From: Clostridia bacterium
GTDB lineage: Bacteria > Bacillota > Clostridia > Oscillospirales > Oscillospiraceae
Direction of reading: 5' to 3'
Length of the DNA stretch: 7,176 bases
Assembly: GCA_003245395.1 (NCBI GenBank)
Contig: QKDF01000093.1
Location: 1 to 7,176, forward strand
Part shown: piece after piece, positions 1-6,502 of the stretch
Numbering within the stretch: the first letter of the stretch is position 1
Layout: every line of letters begins with the position of its first letter
The notes under the pieces: generated by a model
What the model saw: the letters and a program-made list of their open reading frames with translations, nothing else
Told to the model about the DNA's origin: nothing
Databases searched by the model: none
Made by a program: the position numbers and the translations under genes

Positions 1-104
1 CGCCCGATGATAAACTGCCCGTACTGGTGCAGCAAGGCGTTGAGCGCCTCCGCCGATTCGATGTCCCGCACCAGGACGGCAATGACCGCAACACGGTCCT
101 CCAT
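1..104 (-). CDS. TM1266-family putative regulator of iron-only hydrogenase system (5' end only)
   Basis: Only the first 34 codons and two bases of the next are in the window; the gene runs off the left edge. The reading starts MEDRVAVIAVLVRDIESA and continues to YGQFIIGR. This matches the N-terminus I know for the small TM1266 family (about 80 to 90 residues, ferredoxin-like ACT/NikR-C-like fold): a hydrophobic first beta strand, a D-x-E-S-A/V helix start, then an L-H-x-Y-G-x-x-I-I-G-R segment. The family is usually annotated as a putative regulator of the iron-only hydrogenase system because it sits beside hydE, hydG and hydF; its biochemical role is not settled. The ATG is supported by AAAGGAG at 114-120, 9 nt upstream. 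A strong terminator hairpin lies just before this ribosome binding site, so expression probably depends on read-through. No other frame explains this stretch as well. Identification rests on 34 residues, so it is good but not certain. Confidence 0.75.
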   Translation of the reverse strand, partial: MEDRVAVIAVLVRDIESAEALNALLHQYGQFIIG

Positions 105-129
105 AGGCAGCAGCTCCTTTCTTAAAATC

Positions 130-166
130 AAAAAGCGCCCCTCCGCCAAAATCGGCGAAGGGACGC
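130..166 (-). terminator. Strong intrinsic terminator before the TM1266-family gene
   Basis: On the minus strand GCGTCCCTTCGCC (166-154) pairs with GGCGGAGGGGCGC (147-135) over 13 base pairs, two of them G-U, with a six-base GATTTT loop and five U residues directly after (134-130). It lies 146 nt beyond the malQ stop and only 26 nt before the next start codon. It can end malQ transcripts, but because no promoter fits downstream of it, it would also gate the TM1266-type gene. Confidence 0.88.
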
Positions 167-210
167 AACACACAGCAGAGAAAGCACGGTTTCCCGCGCC
201 TGCGCTCTCC
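130..210 (-). promoter_or_regulatory. Putative transcription-attenuating leader of the TM1266-family gene
   Basis: Between malQ and the TM1266-type gene are 207 gene-free bases. On the minus strand they hold, in order: a hairpin with stem GCGCGG/CCGTGC and a GAAA tetraloop (199-184), flanked by AGAG (208-205) and CTCT (180-177), which can pair around it, then the terminator at 166-130. The segment GGCGCGGGA (200-192), which includes the 5' arm of the GAAA hairpin, can instead pair with TCCCTTCGCC (163-154), the 5' arm of the terminator, as GGCG/CGCC plus GGGA/TCCC with a small internal loop. That gives two mutually exclusive folds, the usual logic of an attenuator or riboswitch. The part further upstream (about 211-311) also holds short helices such as GGAT-TCG-ATCC (230-220), but I could not assign it to a known class. 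The T-box sequence AGGGTGGNACCGCG and the hallmarks of TPP, SAM, cobalamin, glycine and c-di-GMP aptamers are absent. The folds are hand-made and energies were not computed. Confidence 0.5.
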
Positions 211-311
211 GGTCTTGCAGCTTGGATCGAATCCCCGCCGGTCAGATGGACAAGTCTATTTTTTCCGGTGGACGGGCAGAGTATGTCTTTCCGTTCACAA
301 TTTTGATTCTA

Positions 312-1814
312 TCACGGACGAATGGGTTCGTCAACTGCTTTCCGCGGCGGACAGCGGCCCGCGTCCACCGTCAGCTGATAAATTTCATCTGCCAGAGCAT
401 TCGTCAAACTCCCGGGTTCCATGCGCCAGCGCCAGTTGCCCTCCGGCAGGCCGGGCACGTTGATCCGGCCCTCCGCGCCCAGATAGTCCTGCAGCTGGGC
501 CACGAACAGCTCCGCCACAGAGGTCTGCCCCGCCCGCAGCATGGCGCGGCGCAGCTCATCCGCCCCTTCGGCTCCCAAATAACGTTTGGCGTATGCCAAC
601 TCCTCCGGTGCGGCATCCTGGTACCAGCCCAGCACGGGGGCATTGTCGTGGGTGCCGGTATAAACAACGCAGTTGCGGACGCAATTATGCGGCAAGTATG
701 CATTGTCCGGACCGGAGAAGGCAAATTCCAGCACCTTCATCCCCGGCAGACCGGAGGCGGTGAGCAGCGCCCCCACGTCCGGCGTCAGAAGTCCCAAATC
801 CTCCGCAATGAACGTCAGGTTGGAAAACCAGGAGGTCAGCACCCCCACCAGCGTCATGCCGGGGCCCTGCTCCCAGTGGCCATCCCGGGCGGTTTCCGCC
901 CCGGCGGGCACAGACCAGTAGCTGGCAAAGGCCCGAAAATGGTCGATGCGCACTGCGTCAAACAGCCGCCCGGCGCTCTCCACCCGGCGAATCCACCAGC
1001 CGAAGCCGTCATTGTGCATCCACTCCCAGTCGTACAGGGGGTTGCCCCACAGCTGCCCGTCGGTGCTGAAATAGTCGGGCGGTACACCGGCCACATGACT
1101 GGGATGCCCGTCGTCGTCCAGCAGAAACTGCTCCCGCTCAGCCCACACGTCGGCGGAGTTCAGGGAGACGTAGATGGGCAGGTCGCCCAGAATACTCACG
1201 CCCCGGCTGTTGGCATAGCTACGCAGCGCGCTCCACTGGGTAAAGAACAAATACTGGACATAGGTGTGGTAGCGGATATCCTCCTCCAGCTCCCGCCTCC
1301 ATCGATCCATCGCCTCGGGCCGGCGCCGCCGCAAACCCTCGTCGGGCCAGTCCTGCCACGGCAGGCCGTCGAACGCATCCATGGCGGCGCGAAACAGGGC
1401 GTAGTCCGCCAGCCAGGGCTTCCCCACGGAAAACAGCGCCGCCTTGTCCTGATCCCGCTCCCATCCACGGGAAAAGGCCACGCGCAGCAGCCGCGTCCGG
1501 GATGCGACCACCGTTGGGTAATCCACCGCGCCAGCCGCGCCGTCCGGAACGGCGGACAGCTCCTCCGCCGTCAGCAGCCCGTCCCGTACCAGTGCCTCCA
1601 GATCGATGAGCATGGGATTGCCCGCGTGGGTGGACAGGCTCTGGTAGGGCGAATCGCCGCTGCCCGCCGGCCCCACCGGCAGAATCTGCCACCAGCGCTG
1701 GCCCGCGCGGTGCAGAAAATCTATAAAGTCATATGCCGCCTGCCCCATCGTGCCAATGCCGTGGGGAGAAGGCAGGGAAAAAATCGGCAGTAAAATGCCG
1801 GATGAACGCTCCAT
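312..1814 (-). CDS. malQ: 4-alpha-glucanotransferase (amylomaltase, GH77)
   Basis: Cytoplasmic disproportionating enzyme that moves alpha-1,4-glucan segments between maltodextrins, releasing glucose; it serves glycogen or maltodextrin use. The N-terminus RSSGILLPIFSLPSPHGIGT and the following WWQILPVGP and SPYQS are typical of the short bacterial GH77 form, and 500 residues is the usual length. With the start used here, the catalytic nucleophile is Asp291 in RIDHFR, the acid/base Glu338 in IAEDLG, and the third carboxylate Asp390 in TGTHDN. These sit close to Asp293, Glu340 and Asp395 of the Thermus enzyme as I recall them. The longest frame begins 15 nt earlier at 1829, but the ATG at 1814 has GGAGG 8 nt upstream and puts the family's first conserved residues right after Met-Glu, so I prefer it; the promoter at 1850-1879 then leaves a short leader. 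The gene is its own unit, with a terminator behind argF upstream and the attenuator-like region downstream. No glycogen or maltose gene is visible nearby. Confidence 0.96.
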   Translation of the reverse strand: MERSSGILLPIFSLPSPHGIGTMGQAAYDFIDFLHRAGQRWWQILPVGPAGSGDSPYQSLSTHAGNPMLIDLEALVRDGLLTAEELSAVPDGAAGAVDYPTVVASRTRLLRVAFSRGWERDQDKAALFSVGKPWLADYALFRAAMDAFDGLPWQDWPDEGLRRRRPEAMDRWRRELEEDIRYHTYVQYLFFTQWSALRSYANSRGVSILGDLPIYVSLNSADVWAEREQFLLDDDGHPSHVAGVPPDYFSTDGQLWGNPLYDWEWMHNDGFGWWIRRVESAGRLFDAVRIDHFRAFASYWSVPAGAETARDGHWEQGPGMTLVGVLTSWFSNLTFIAEDLGLLTPDVGALLTASGLPGMKVLEFAFSGPDNAYLPHNCVRNCVVYTGTHDNAPVLGWYQDAAPEELAYAKRYLGAEGADELRRAMLRAGQTSVAELFVAQLQDYLGAEGRINVPGLPEGNWRWRMEPGSLTNALADEIYQLTVDAGRCPPRKAVDEPIRP

Positions 1815-1849
1815 AATCGCAACCTCCATCGATGAACTCCAGCTGCTCT

Positions 1850-1879
1850 ATTGTACGGGGGTGGGGGCCACTGTGTCAA
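1850..1879 (-). promoter_or_regulatory. Sigma-A type promoter of malQ
   Basis: On the minus strand a perfect -35 TTGACA (1879-1874) is followed, after 18 nt, by TACAAT (1855-1850), one base from the consensus -10. Transcription would start near 1843, about 29 nt before the preferred malQ start codon. The spacer is strikingly C-rich (CCCCCACCCCC). The promoter lies after the argF terminator, which supports separate expression of malQ. I see no catabolite-responsive (cre-like) site, though one could be missed by eye. Confidence 0.8.
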
Positions 1880-1956
1880 GCATTCCGATGCGGCTTCGTC
1901 CCCAGTTTTGACAATTTCTGCACAGGCCGAAACTTTAGGAAGCGGCGTCCCGCGCA

Positions 1957-1992
1957 AAAGAGCCGGGAGAGCGTTTGCTCTCCCGGCTCTTT
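1957..1992 (-). terminator. Intrinsic terminator after argF
   Basis: AAAGAGCCGGGAGAGC (1992-1977) and its exact complement (1972-1957) form a 16-bp perfect stem with a four-base loop, ending in a run of four U on the minus strand. It begins 12 nt after the argF stop codon and closes the arg block ahead of the malQ promoter. The U run is short, but the stem is very stable. The symmetry would allow weak action on the plus strand too, where no gene needs it. Confidence 0.88.
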
Positions 1993-2003
1993 CCGGTTTT
2001 GAT

Positions 2004-2987
2004 TCACTTCATCAGCGTGGCCATGACGGCCTTGATGGTGTGCATGCGGTTTTCCGCCTCGTCAAAGACGATGGACTGCTCGGACTCGAACACCTCGTCG
2101 GTGACCTCCATAGCGTCCCGACCGAACTTCTCGCCCATCTCCTTGCCCACCTTGGTCTTGTGGTCATGATAGGCGGGCAGGCAGTGCATGAAGCGGCTCT
2201 GGGGGCCGGCGTTGTCCATCAGGGTCTTTGTCACCTGATAGGGGGCCAGGTCGTGGATGCGCTCCTCCCAGACCTCTATCGGCTCGCCCATGGAGACCCA
2301 CACGTCGGTGTAGAGCACGTCGGCGTCCTTCGTGGCGGCCATGGGGTCCTCGATGAACTCCAGTACGGCGCCGGTCTCCTTGGCGATGGCCTGGCAGGTA
2401 TCGATCAGGGCCTGGTCGGGGAAATACTTCTTCGGCGCACAGGCCACGAAATGCATCCCCATCTTGGCGCAGCCCACCATCAGGGAGTTGCCCATGTTGT
2501 ACCGGGCGTCGCCCAGATACACGAACTTGATGCCCTTGAGCTTGCCGAAGTGCTCCTGCACGGTGAGGAAGTCGGCCAGAATCTGGGTGGGATGGAATTC
2601 GTTGGTCAGGCCGTTGAACACGGGCACGCCGGCGTATTGAGCCAGTTCTTCCACGCGAGCCTGCTCAAAGCCGCGGTACTCGATGCCGTCGTACATCCGG
2701 CCCAGAACCCGGGCGGTGTCCGCGATGGACTCCTTCACGCCGATCTGGGAGCCGCTGGGCCCCAGGTACGTGCTGCCCATCCCCAGATCCTGCGCCGCAA
2801 CTTCAAAGGCGCAGCGGGTACGGGTGGAGGTCTTTTCAAAAATCAAAGCCACGTTTTTCCCCTCCAGGATGCGGTGGGGAATCCCGGCCTTCTTCTTGGC
2901 CTTCAGGTCGGCCGCGGTGTCCAAAAACTCCTGGATCTGTGCGGGGGTGAAATCCAGCAGCTTGAGAAAATGGGTTTGATGTTCCAT
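2004..2987 (-). CDS. argF: Ornithine carbamoyltransferase
   Basis: Makes citrulline from ornithine and carbamoyl phosphate, the sixth step of arginine synthesis, in the cytoplasm as a trimer. All family motifs are in place in 327 residues: the carbamoyl-phosphate loop STRTR (54-58), HPTQ (132-135), the ornithine loop VSMGE (231-235) with Asp228 just before it, and HCLP (268-271). The sequence follows the E. coli ArgI/ArcB branch closely, for example LGPSGSQIG at 75-83 and [11 protein letters not shown] at 92-102, so sequence alone cannot exclude a catabolic ArcB role. The place directly after argCJBD, with no arcA or arcC seen, favours biosynthesis. The ATG at 2987 follows an AGGAGAGG-type site with suitable spacing. 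The 195-nt gap to argD is much longer than the other gaps in this block, so argF may have its own promoter or be set off by RNA structure. A strong terminator follows the stop. Confidence 0.95.
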   Translation of the reverse strand: MEHQTHFLKLLDFTPAQIQEFLDTAADLKAKKKAGIPHRILEGKNVALIFEKTSTRTRCAFEVAAQDLGMGSTYLGPSGSQIGVKESIADTARVLGRMYDGIEYRGFEQARVEELAQYAGVPVFNGLTNEFHPTQILADFLTVQEHFGKLKGIKFVYLGDARYNMGNSLMVGCAKMGMHFVACAPKKYFPDQALIDTCQAIAKETGAVLEFIEDPMAATKDADVLYTDVWVSMGEPIEVWEERIHDLAPYQVTKTLMDNAGPQSRFMHCLPAYHDHKTKVGKEMGEKFGRDAMEVTDEVFESEQSIVFDEAENRMHTIKAVMATLMK

Positions 2988-3100
2988 GGAATGTCCTCTC
3001 CTGTCTTGTCAATAAGCTCCGCTGCCGCGGTTTCGTGCACGTCCGTGTGCAAGTTGACGAGGATTTAGTAAAATCCTCAAAGTTTTGCAAAATTTTGAAC
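2988..3100 (-). promoter_or_regulatory. Structured leader region of argF
   Basis: Upstream of argF the minus strand carries three small inverted repeats: GAGGATTT/AAATCCTC with a four-base loop (3078-3059, 8 bp perfect), TGCAC/GTGCA (3051-3036) and CCGC/GCGG (3030-3019). Just before them are two overlapping perfect ten-base palindromes, CAAAATTTTG (3097-3088) and TTTTGCAAAA (3092-3083). None of the hairpins has a U run, so they are not plain terminators. A weak promoter could be read as TTGCAA (3090-3085), 17 nt, TAAATC (3067-3062), but the -10 is poor. The AT-rich palindromes could be an operator; I do not see a clear ArgR box of the TGAAT-n-ATTCA form. Function is open. Confidence 0.35.
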
Positions 3101-3156
3101 GTAACAGTAACAGCTACAGTAAAAGGAACAGGAACTGCTACTGTTACAGTAAAGGG
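3101..3156. repeat. Hexamer-patterned inverted repeat between argD and argF
   Basis: From 3103 to 3150 the plus strand can be cut into eight successive six-base units: AACAGT, AACAGC, TACAGT, AAAAGG, AACAGG, AACTGC, TACTGT, TACAGT, a loose WACWGK pattern. The ends are also inverted: GTAACAGCTACAGT (3107-3120) pairs with ACTGCTACTGTTAC (3134-3147), 14 bp with one mismatch and two G-U, around a 13-nt loop. It is followed by AAAGGGGGCTCCGCCTTT (3151-3168), a short imperfect palindrome, and A/T runs up to the argD stop. The composition is unlike the GC-rich genes on both sides. It looks like an interspersed intergenic element or an imperfect terminator of the argCJBD transcript; there is no open frame in it. 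Confidence 0.5.
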
Positions 3157-3182
3157 GGCTCCGCCTTTTAAAAAAGATTTTT

Positions 3183-4364
3183 TTAAGCGAGCGTCTTTTT
3201 CATGATAGCGAGACCCGCATCCATCTCCTCTTTCGTGATGACCAGCGGGGGCAGCAGACGCATGCCCGGTCCGGCGGTGAGCACCAGCAGTCCGGCGGCC
3301 ACCAGCTTGTCGGCCACGTCGGAGTTGGAATAGCCTTCGGCCATCTCAATGCCGATCATCAGGCCCATTCCCCGGGTCTTGCCAAAGCAGGGCAGGTGCA
3401 GCGCCTCGATCTGCTCGCACAGGTACTTGCCCTTCTCCTGAACGCCCTGCAGGAATTCGTCGCTGAGAATCTCCTGCACCACCAGACCTGCGGCGGCGCA
3501 CACGGGGTTGGCGCCGAAGGTGGTGGCATGGGTGCCGGGGGTGAGCACATTGCGGCACTTCTCGTTGGCCATGATGCCGCTCATGGGCAGGCCGCCGGCG
3601 ATGCCTTTGGCAAAGGAGCACACGTCGGGCAGGATGTCATACTGCTGGAAGGTAAACATGCTGCCGGTACGGCCCACGCCGCTCTGTACTTCGTCGATGA
3701 GCAGCAGCAAGTCGTTTTTCTCGCACAGCTCCGCCACGGACTTGACATAGGCCTTCTCCAGCGGCAGCACGCCGCCCTCGCCCTGCACCAGCTCCAGCAT
3801 CACGCCGCACACGTCGCCGGCGGCAGTCACCTCTTTCAGGGACTCCATGCTGTTGGCATCGGCGAAGCGGAAGCCCTCCACGAAGGGGAAGAAGTAGTTG
3901 TGGAACCGCTCCTGACCGGTGGCGGTCAGGGTGGCCATGGTGCGGCCATGGAAGGAGTTGTTCAGCGAGATGATGGTGGAGCGGCCCTTGCCGTACTTGT
4001 CAAAGCTGTATTTCCGGGCCAGCTTGATCATGCCCTCGTTGGCCTCGCCGCCGCCGTTGGCAAAAAAGACGTTGCTCATGCCCGTGCGCTTGCAGAGGAT
4101 TTCGGCCAGCTTGGCGGGGGACTCGGTATAGAACAGGTTGGACACATGGCCCAGCTTTTTCGCCTGCACCGTAATGGCGTCCACCCATTTTTCGTTGCCG
4201 TAGCCCAGATCGGTGACGCCGATGCCGCTGGTGAAGTCGATATACTCCCGGCCCTCGGGATCGTAGAGCTTCGCGCCCACGCCGTGGTCGATGGCCACGG
4301 GGAAGCGGCCGTAAGTGTTCATCACATATTGCCCCGTCAGGGCCTTGATTTCAGTGGATGTCAT
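3183..4364 (-). CDS. argD: Acetylornithine aminotransferase
   Basis: PLP enzyme that converts N-acetylglutamate semialdehyde and glutamate to N-acetylornithine and 2-oxoglutarate. It is a class-III, fold-type-I aminotransferase of normal length (393 residues). Visible motifs are the opening NTYGRFPVAIDHGVGAKLYD (16-35), FHGRT (138-142), LLIDEVQSGVGRTG with the PLP-pyridine Asp224, SFAKGIAGGLP with the Schiff-base Lys253, and HATTFGANP (279-287). The phosphate-binding loop reads NGGGEANE (103-110) where most ArgD proteins have NSG(A/T)EANE, a change of Ser and Ala to Gly. The start codon lies 3 nt past the argB stop, and its AAAGGAGG site is inside the last argB codons, so the two are likely translationally coupled. 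ArgD proteins often also act on succinyl-diaminopimelate; that cannot be judged here. Confidence 0.96.
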   Translation of the reverse strand: MTSTEIKALTGQYVMNTYGRFPVAIDHGVGAKLYDPEGREYIDFTSGIGVTDLGYGNEKWVDAITVQAKKLGHVSNLFYTESPAKLAEILCKRTGMSNVFFANGGGEANEGMIKLARKYSFDKYGKGRSTIISLNNSFHGRTMATLTATGQERFHNYFFPFVEGFRFADANSMESLKEVTAAGDVCGVMLELVQGEGGVLPLEKAYVKSVAELCEKNDLLLLIDEVQSGVGRTGSMFTFQQYDILPDVCSFAKGIAGGLPMSGIMANEKCRNVLTPGTHATTFGANPVCAAAGLVVQEILSDEFLQGVQEKGKYLCEQIEALHLPCFGKTRGMGLMIGIEMAEGYSNSDVADKLVAAGLLVLTAGPGMRLLPPLVITKEEMDAGLAIMKKTLA

Positions 4365-4367
4365 TGT

Positions 4368-5228
4368 TCAGTCCTCCTTTTTCAGCATGGTGCCGATACC
4401 GGCATCGGATAACAGTTCGATCAGAATGGAATGAGGAATGCGGCCGTCCAGGATGTGAACCCGTTCCACGCCGCCGCTGATGGCCTCCACGCAGCACTCC
4501 ATCTTGGGGATCATGCCGCCGGAGATTGTGCCGTCAGCGATCAGCACCGGAACTTCCTCCACCCGAACCACATGGATCAGGGTTTCCTCGTCCTTCGGGT
4601 CCTTCAAAAGGCCCCGCACATCGGTGAGCAGAATCAGCTTTTCCGCGTCCAGAGCGGCGGCCAGCGCAGCCGCGGCGGTGTCGGCGTTGATATTATAGGA
4701 CGTCTCGGCGTCAATCCCCTGCGCCACGGTGGACACAATGGGGATATAGCCGGCCATCAGGGCGTTTTCCACCGGCTCGGGATTCACGGCGGTAATCTCG
4801 CCCACCAGACCGTATTTCTCGTCCAGGCACTTCGCCCGGAACAACCCGCCGTCGATGCCGCACAGGCCCACGGCCTGACCGCCCAGCCGACCGGCCAGGG
4901 CGACGAGGTCCTTGTTCACCTTGCCGCACAGCACCTGCTGCACCACGTCCATGACCTCTTCGTCCGTATAGCGCAGGCCGTCCACAAAGCGGGACTCCTT
5001 GCCAATTTTTTTCAGCATGGCGCTGATCTCCGGCCCGCCGCCGTGCACCACCACAACGCGGATACCCACAAGACTCAACAGGATGATGTCGCTCATCACG
5101 GCGCGGCGCAGCTCGTCGGAGATCATGGCGTTGCCGCCGTATTTGATCACGATGGTCTTGCCGGTGAATTTTTGAATATAGGGCAGAGCCTCCGCCAGAA
5201 CGCGTGCCTGCTGCTCATGATTGCTCAC
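4368..5228 (-). CDS. argB: N-acetylglutamate kinase, arginine-sensitive type
   Basis: Phosphorylates N-acetylglutamate with ATP, usually the controlled step of the acetyl-cycle arginine pathway. It has the amino-acid-kinase fold in 286 residues: KYGGNAM (29-35), VHGGGPE (61-67), FVDGLRYTD (81-89), NINADTAAA (179-187), LLTDVRG (200-206), SGGMIPKM (236-243). The helix before the first strand (about residues 3-22, with ALPYIQKFTGK) and the C-terminal ELLSDAGIGTM (271-281) are features of the hexameric, arginine-inhibited enzymes, as against the shorter E. coli type, so feedback inhibition by arginine is likely (inference). The start is GTG: a TGA lies in frame three codons upstream, and AGGGAG sits 10 nt before, so no ATG start is possible without losing the conserved N-terminus. 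The gap to argJ is 37 nt, the longest within argCJBD, and with GTG it may lower translation relative to the neighbours. Confidence 0.96.
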   Translation of the reverse strand: MSNHEQQARVLAEALPYIQKFTGKTIVIKYGGNAMISDELRRAVMSDIILLSLVGIRVVVVHGGGPEISAMLKKIGKESRFVDGLRYTDEEVMDVVQQVLCGKVNKDLVALAGRLGGQAVGLCGIDGGLFRAKCLDEKYGLVGEITAVNPEPVENALMAGYIPIVSTVAQGIDAETSYNINADTAAAALAAALDAEKLILLTDVRGLLKDPKDEETLIHVVRVEEVPVLIADGTISGGMIPKMECCVEAISGGVERVHILDGRIPHSILIELLSDAGIGTMLKKED

Positions 5229-5265
5229 GGAAAATCAGCTCCCTGCTTTTTTCAGAATCGGAAGA

Positions 5266-6489
5266 TCAGGTGCGGTAGTCGCCGTTGATCTTGATATAAT
5301 CGTACGTGATGTCGCAGCCCCAGCAGGTGCACGCGGCGTCGCCCTCGCCCATGCGGATGAGGATGTCGATGTCGTGCTCCGTGAGGATGGCCTTGGCCAG
5401 CGTCTCGTCAAAGTCCAGACCCCGGCCCTGCTTGCACACAGAGATACTGCCTGCGGCGGAGGCGAAGGACACATCCACCTTCTCCGGGTCGAAGTCCGCT
5501 CCGGAATAGCCCATGGCGCACAGGATGCGGCCCCAGTTGGCGTCCGCGCCGAAGATGGCGGCCTTCGTCAGGGTGGAGCAGATGACGGACTTGGAGACGG
5601 TCTCGGCGGTCTTCTCGTCCGCCGCGCCGTTCACCGTACAGGTAATCAGGTGCTTGGCGCCCTCGCCGTCGCTGGCCATCTTCTTGGCCAGGGCGATGCT
5701 CAGCGCCTGCAGCGCTTCGAGAAACTCGGCATACGCCTCATTCTTCTCCGTGATGACCGCGTTGCCCGCCTGGCCGTTGGCCAGCACCATGCACGAGTCG
5801 TTGGTGGAGGTATCGCCGTCCACGCTGATGCGGTTGAAGCTGACGCCCACGGTATCCAGCAGGGCGGCGCGGATCATCTCGGGAGAGATGGCGCAGTCCG
5901 TGGTGAGGAAGCACAGCATGGTGCCCATGTTGGGGTGGATCATGCCGGAGCCCTTGGCGATGCCGCCCATGCGGACGGTCTTGCCGCCCACGGTGGTCTC
6001 CACGGCCACTTCCTTTTTCACCGTGTCGGTGGTCATGATGGCGTGAGCCGCCGCGTCGGAGGCCGCCGCGCTGCTCTCCAGCATGGAGACCAGGGTTGGC
6101 ACGCCGCCCTCGATCACGCCGATGTTCAGCGTCTGGCCGATGACACCGGTGGAGGACACCAGCACATCGTCAGACGTAAGGCCCAGCGCGGTGGCCACGG
6201 CGGCACACTCCCGCTCCGCGTTCTCCTCGCCCATGGGGGCGCAGGCGTTGGCGTTGCCGCTGTTGGCAATGATGGCCCGGGCTTTGCCGTCTTTCAGGTG
6301 GGCCAGATCCACATGGATGGGAGCGGCCTTCACCACGTTTTTCGTAAACACCGCGGCGGCGGAGCAGTCCACATCGGACACGATCAGCGCCACGTCTTTT
6401 TTCTCTGTGTTGTGGGTCTTGACCCCGACGTGCATCGCCGCGGCCTTGAATCCCTGCGCGGCGCACACGCCGCCTTCGATGAATTTCAT
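5266..6489 (-). CDS. argJ: Glutamate N-acetyltransferase (ornithine acetyltransferase)
   Basis: Transfers the acetyl group from N-acetylornithine to glutamate, giving ornithine and recycling N-acetylglutamate; many homologues also use acetyl-CoA. It is an Ntn-hydrolase-like protein that cuts itself into alpha and beta chains. The cleavage site is KGSGMIHPNMGTML, placing the nucleophile at Thr190, so the chains would be 1-189 and 190-407. The residue before the Thr is Gly where the family usually has Ala. The oxyanion pair is expected in STGVIG (113-118); NSGNANAC (76-83), DGDTSTND (224-231) and the C-terminal YDYIKINGDYRT are also canonical. The ATG has AAGGAG 9 nt upstream and lies 13 nt beyond the argC stop. 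No argA-type acetylglutamate synthase is seen, so ArgJ may be bifunctional, which sequence does not decide. Confidence 0.95.
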   Translation of the reverse strand: MKFIEGGVCAAQGFKAAAMHVGVKTHNTEKKDVALIVSDVDCSAAAVFTKNVVKAAPIHVDLAHLKDGKARAIIANSGNANACAPMGEENAERECAAVATALGLTSDDVLVSSTGVIGQTLNIGVIEGGVPTLVSMLESSAAASDAAAHAIMTTDTVKKEVAVETTVGGKTVRMGGIAKGSGMIHPNMGTMLCFLTTDCAISPEMIRAALLDTVGVSFNRISVDGDTSTNDSCMVLANGQAGNAVITEKNEAYAEFLEALQALSIALAKKMASDGEGAKHLITCTVNGAADEKTAETVSKSVICSTLTKAAIFGADANWGRILCAMGYSGADFDPEKVDVSFASAAGSISVCKQGRGLDFDETLAKAILTEHDIDILIRMGEGDAACTCWGCDITYDYIKINGDYRT

Positions 6490-6502
6490 ATCGGTTCTCT
6501 CC

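Noticed and set aside
220..243. GGATCGAATCCCCGCCGG on the plus strand resembles the T-arm and 3' end of a tRNA
   Set aside because: The T-stem does not pair, the T-loop lacks the usual TTC, and no matching acceptor, D-arm or anticodon arm exists at the right distance upstream.
130..311. T-box riboswitch before the TM1266-type gene
   Set aside because: The terminator and a GCGGGAAACC-like stretch recall T-box leaders, but the conserved AGGGTGGNACCGCG sequence and a proper Stem I with specifier loop are missing, and the leader is short for the class.
222..1793. A 523-codon open frame on the plus strand opposite malQ
   Set aside because: It is the antisense of a clearly identified GH77 gene. 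GC-rich codon use leaves few stops in the opposite frame; the translation is rich in Gln, His, Pro and Arg, shows no recognisable domain, and has no convincing ribosome binding site.
1815..1829. Longer malQ N-terminus starting at 1829 (MEVAI before the chosen Met)
   Set aside because: The GGAGG inside these codons is well spaced for the ATG at 1814, the family begins at about that point, and the longer start would leave a leader of only about 14 nt after the promoter.
3005..3015. TTGACA on the minus strand just before argF, a possible -35 box
   Set aside because: It lies so close to the ribosome binding site and start codon that a matching -10 and transcription start would fall inside argF; none is seen.
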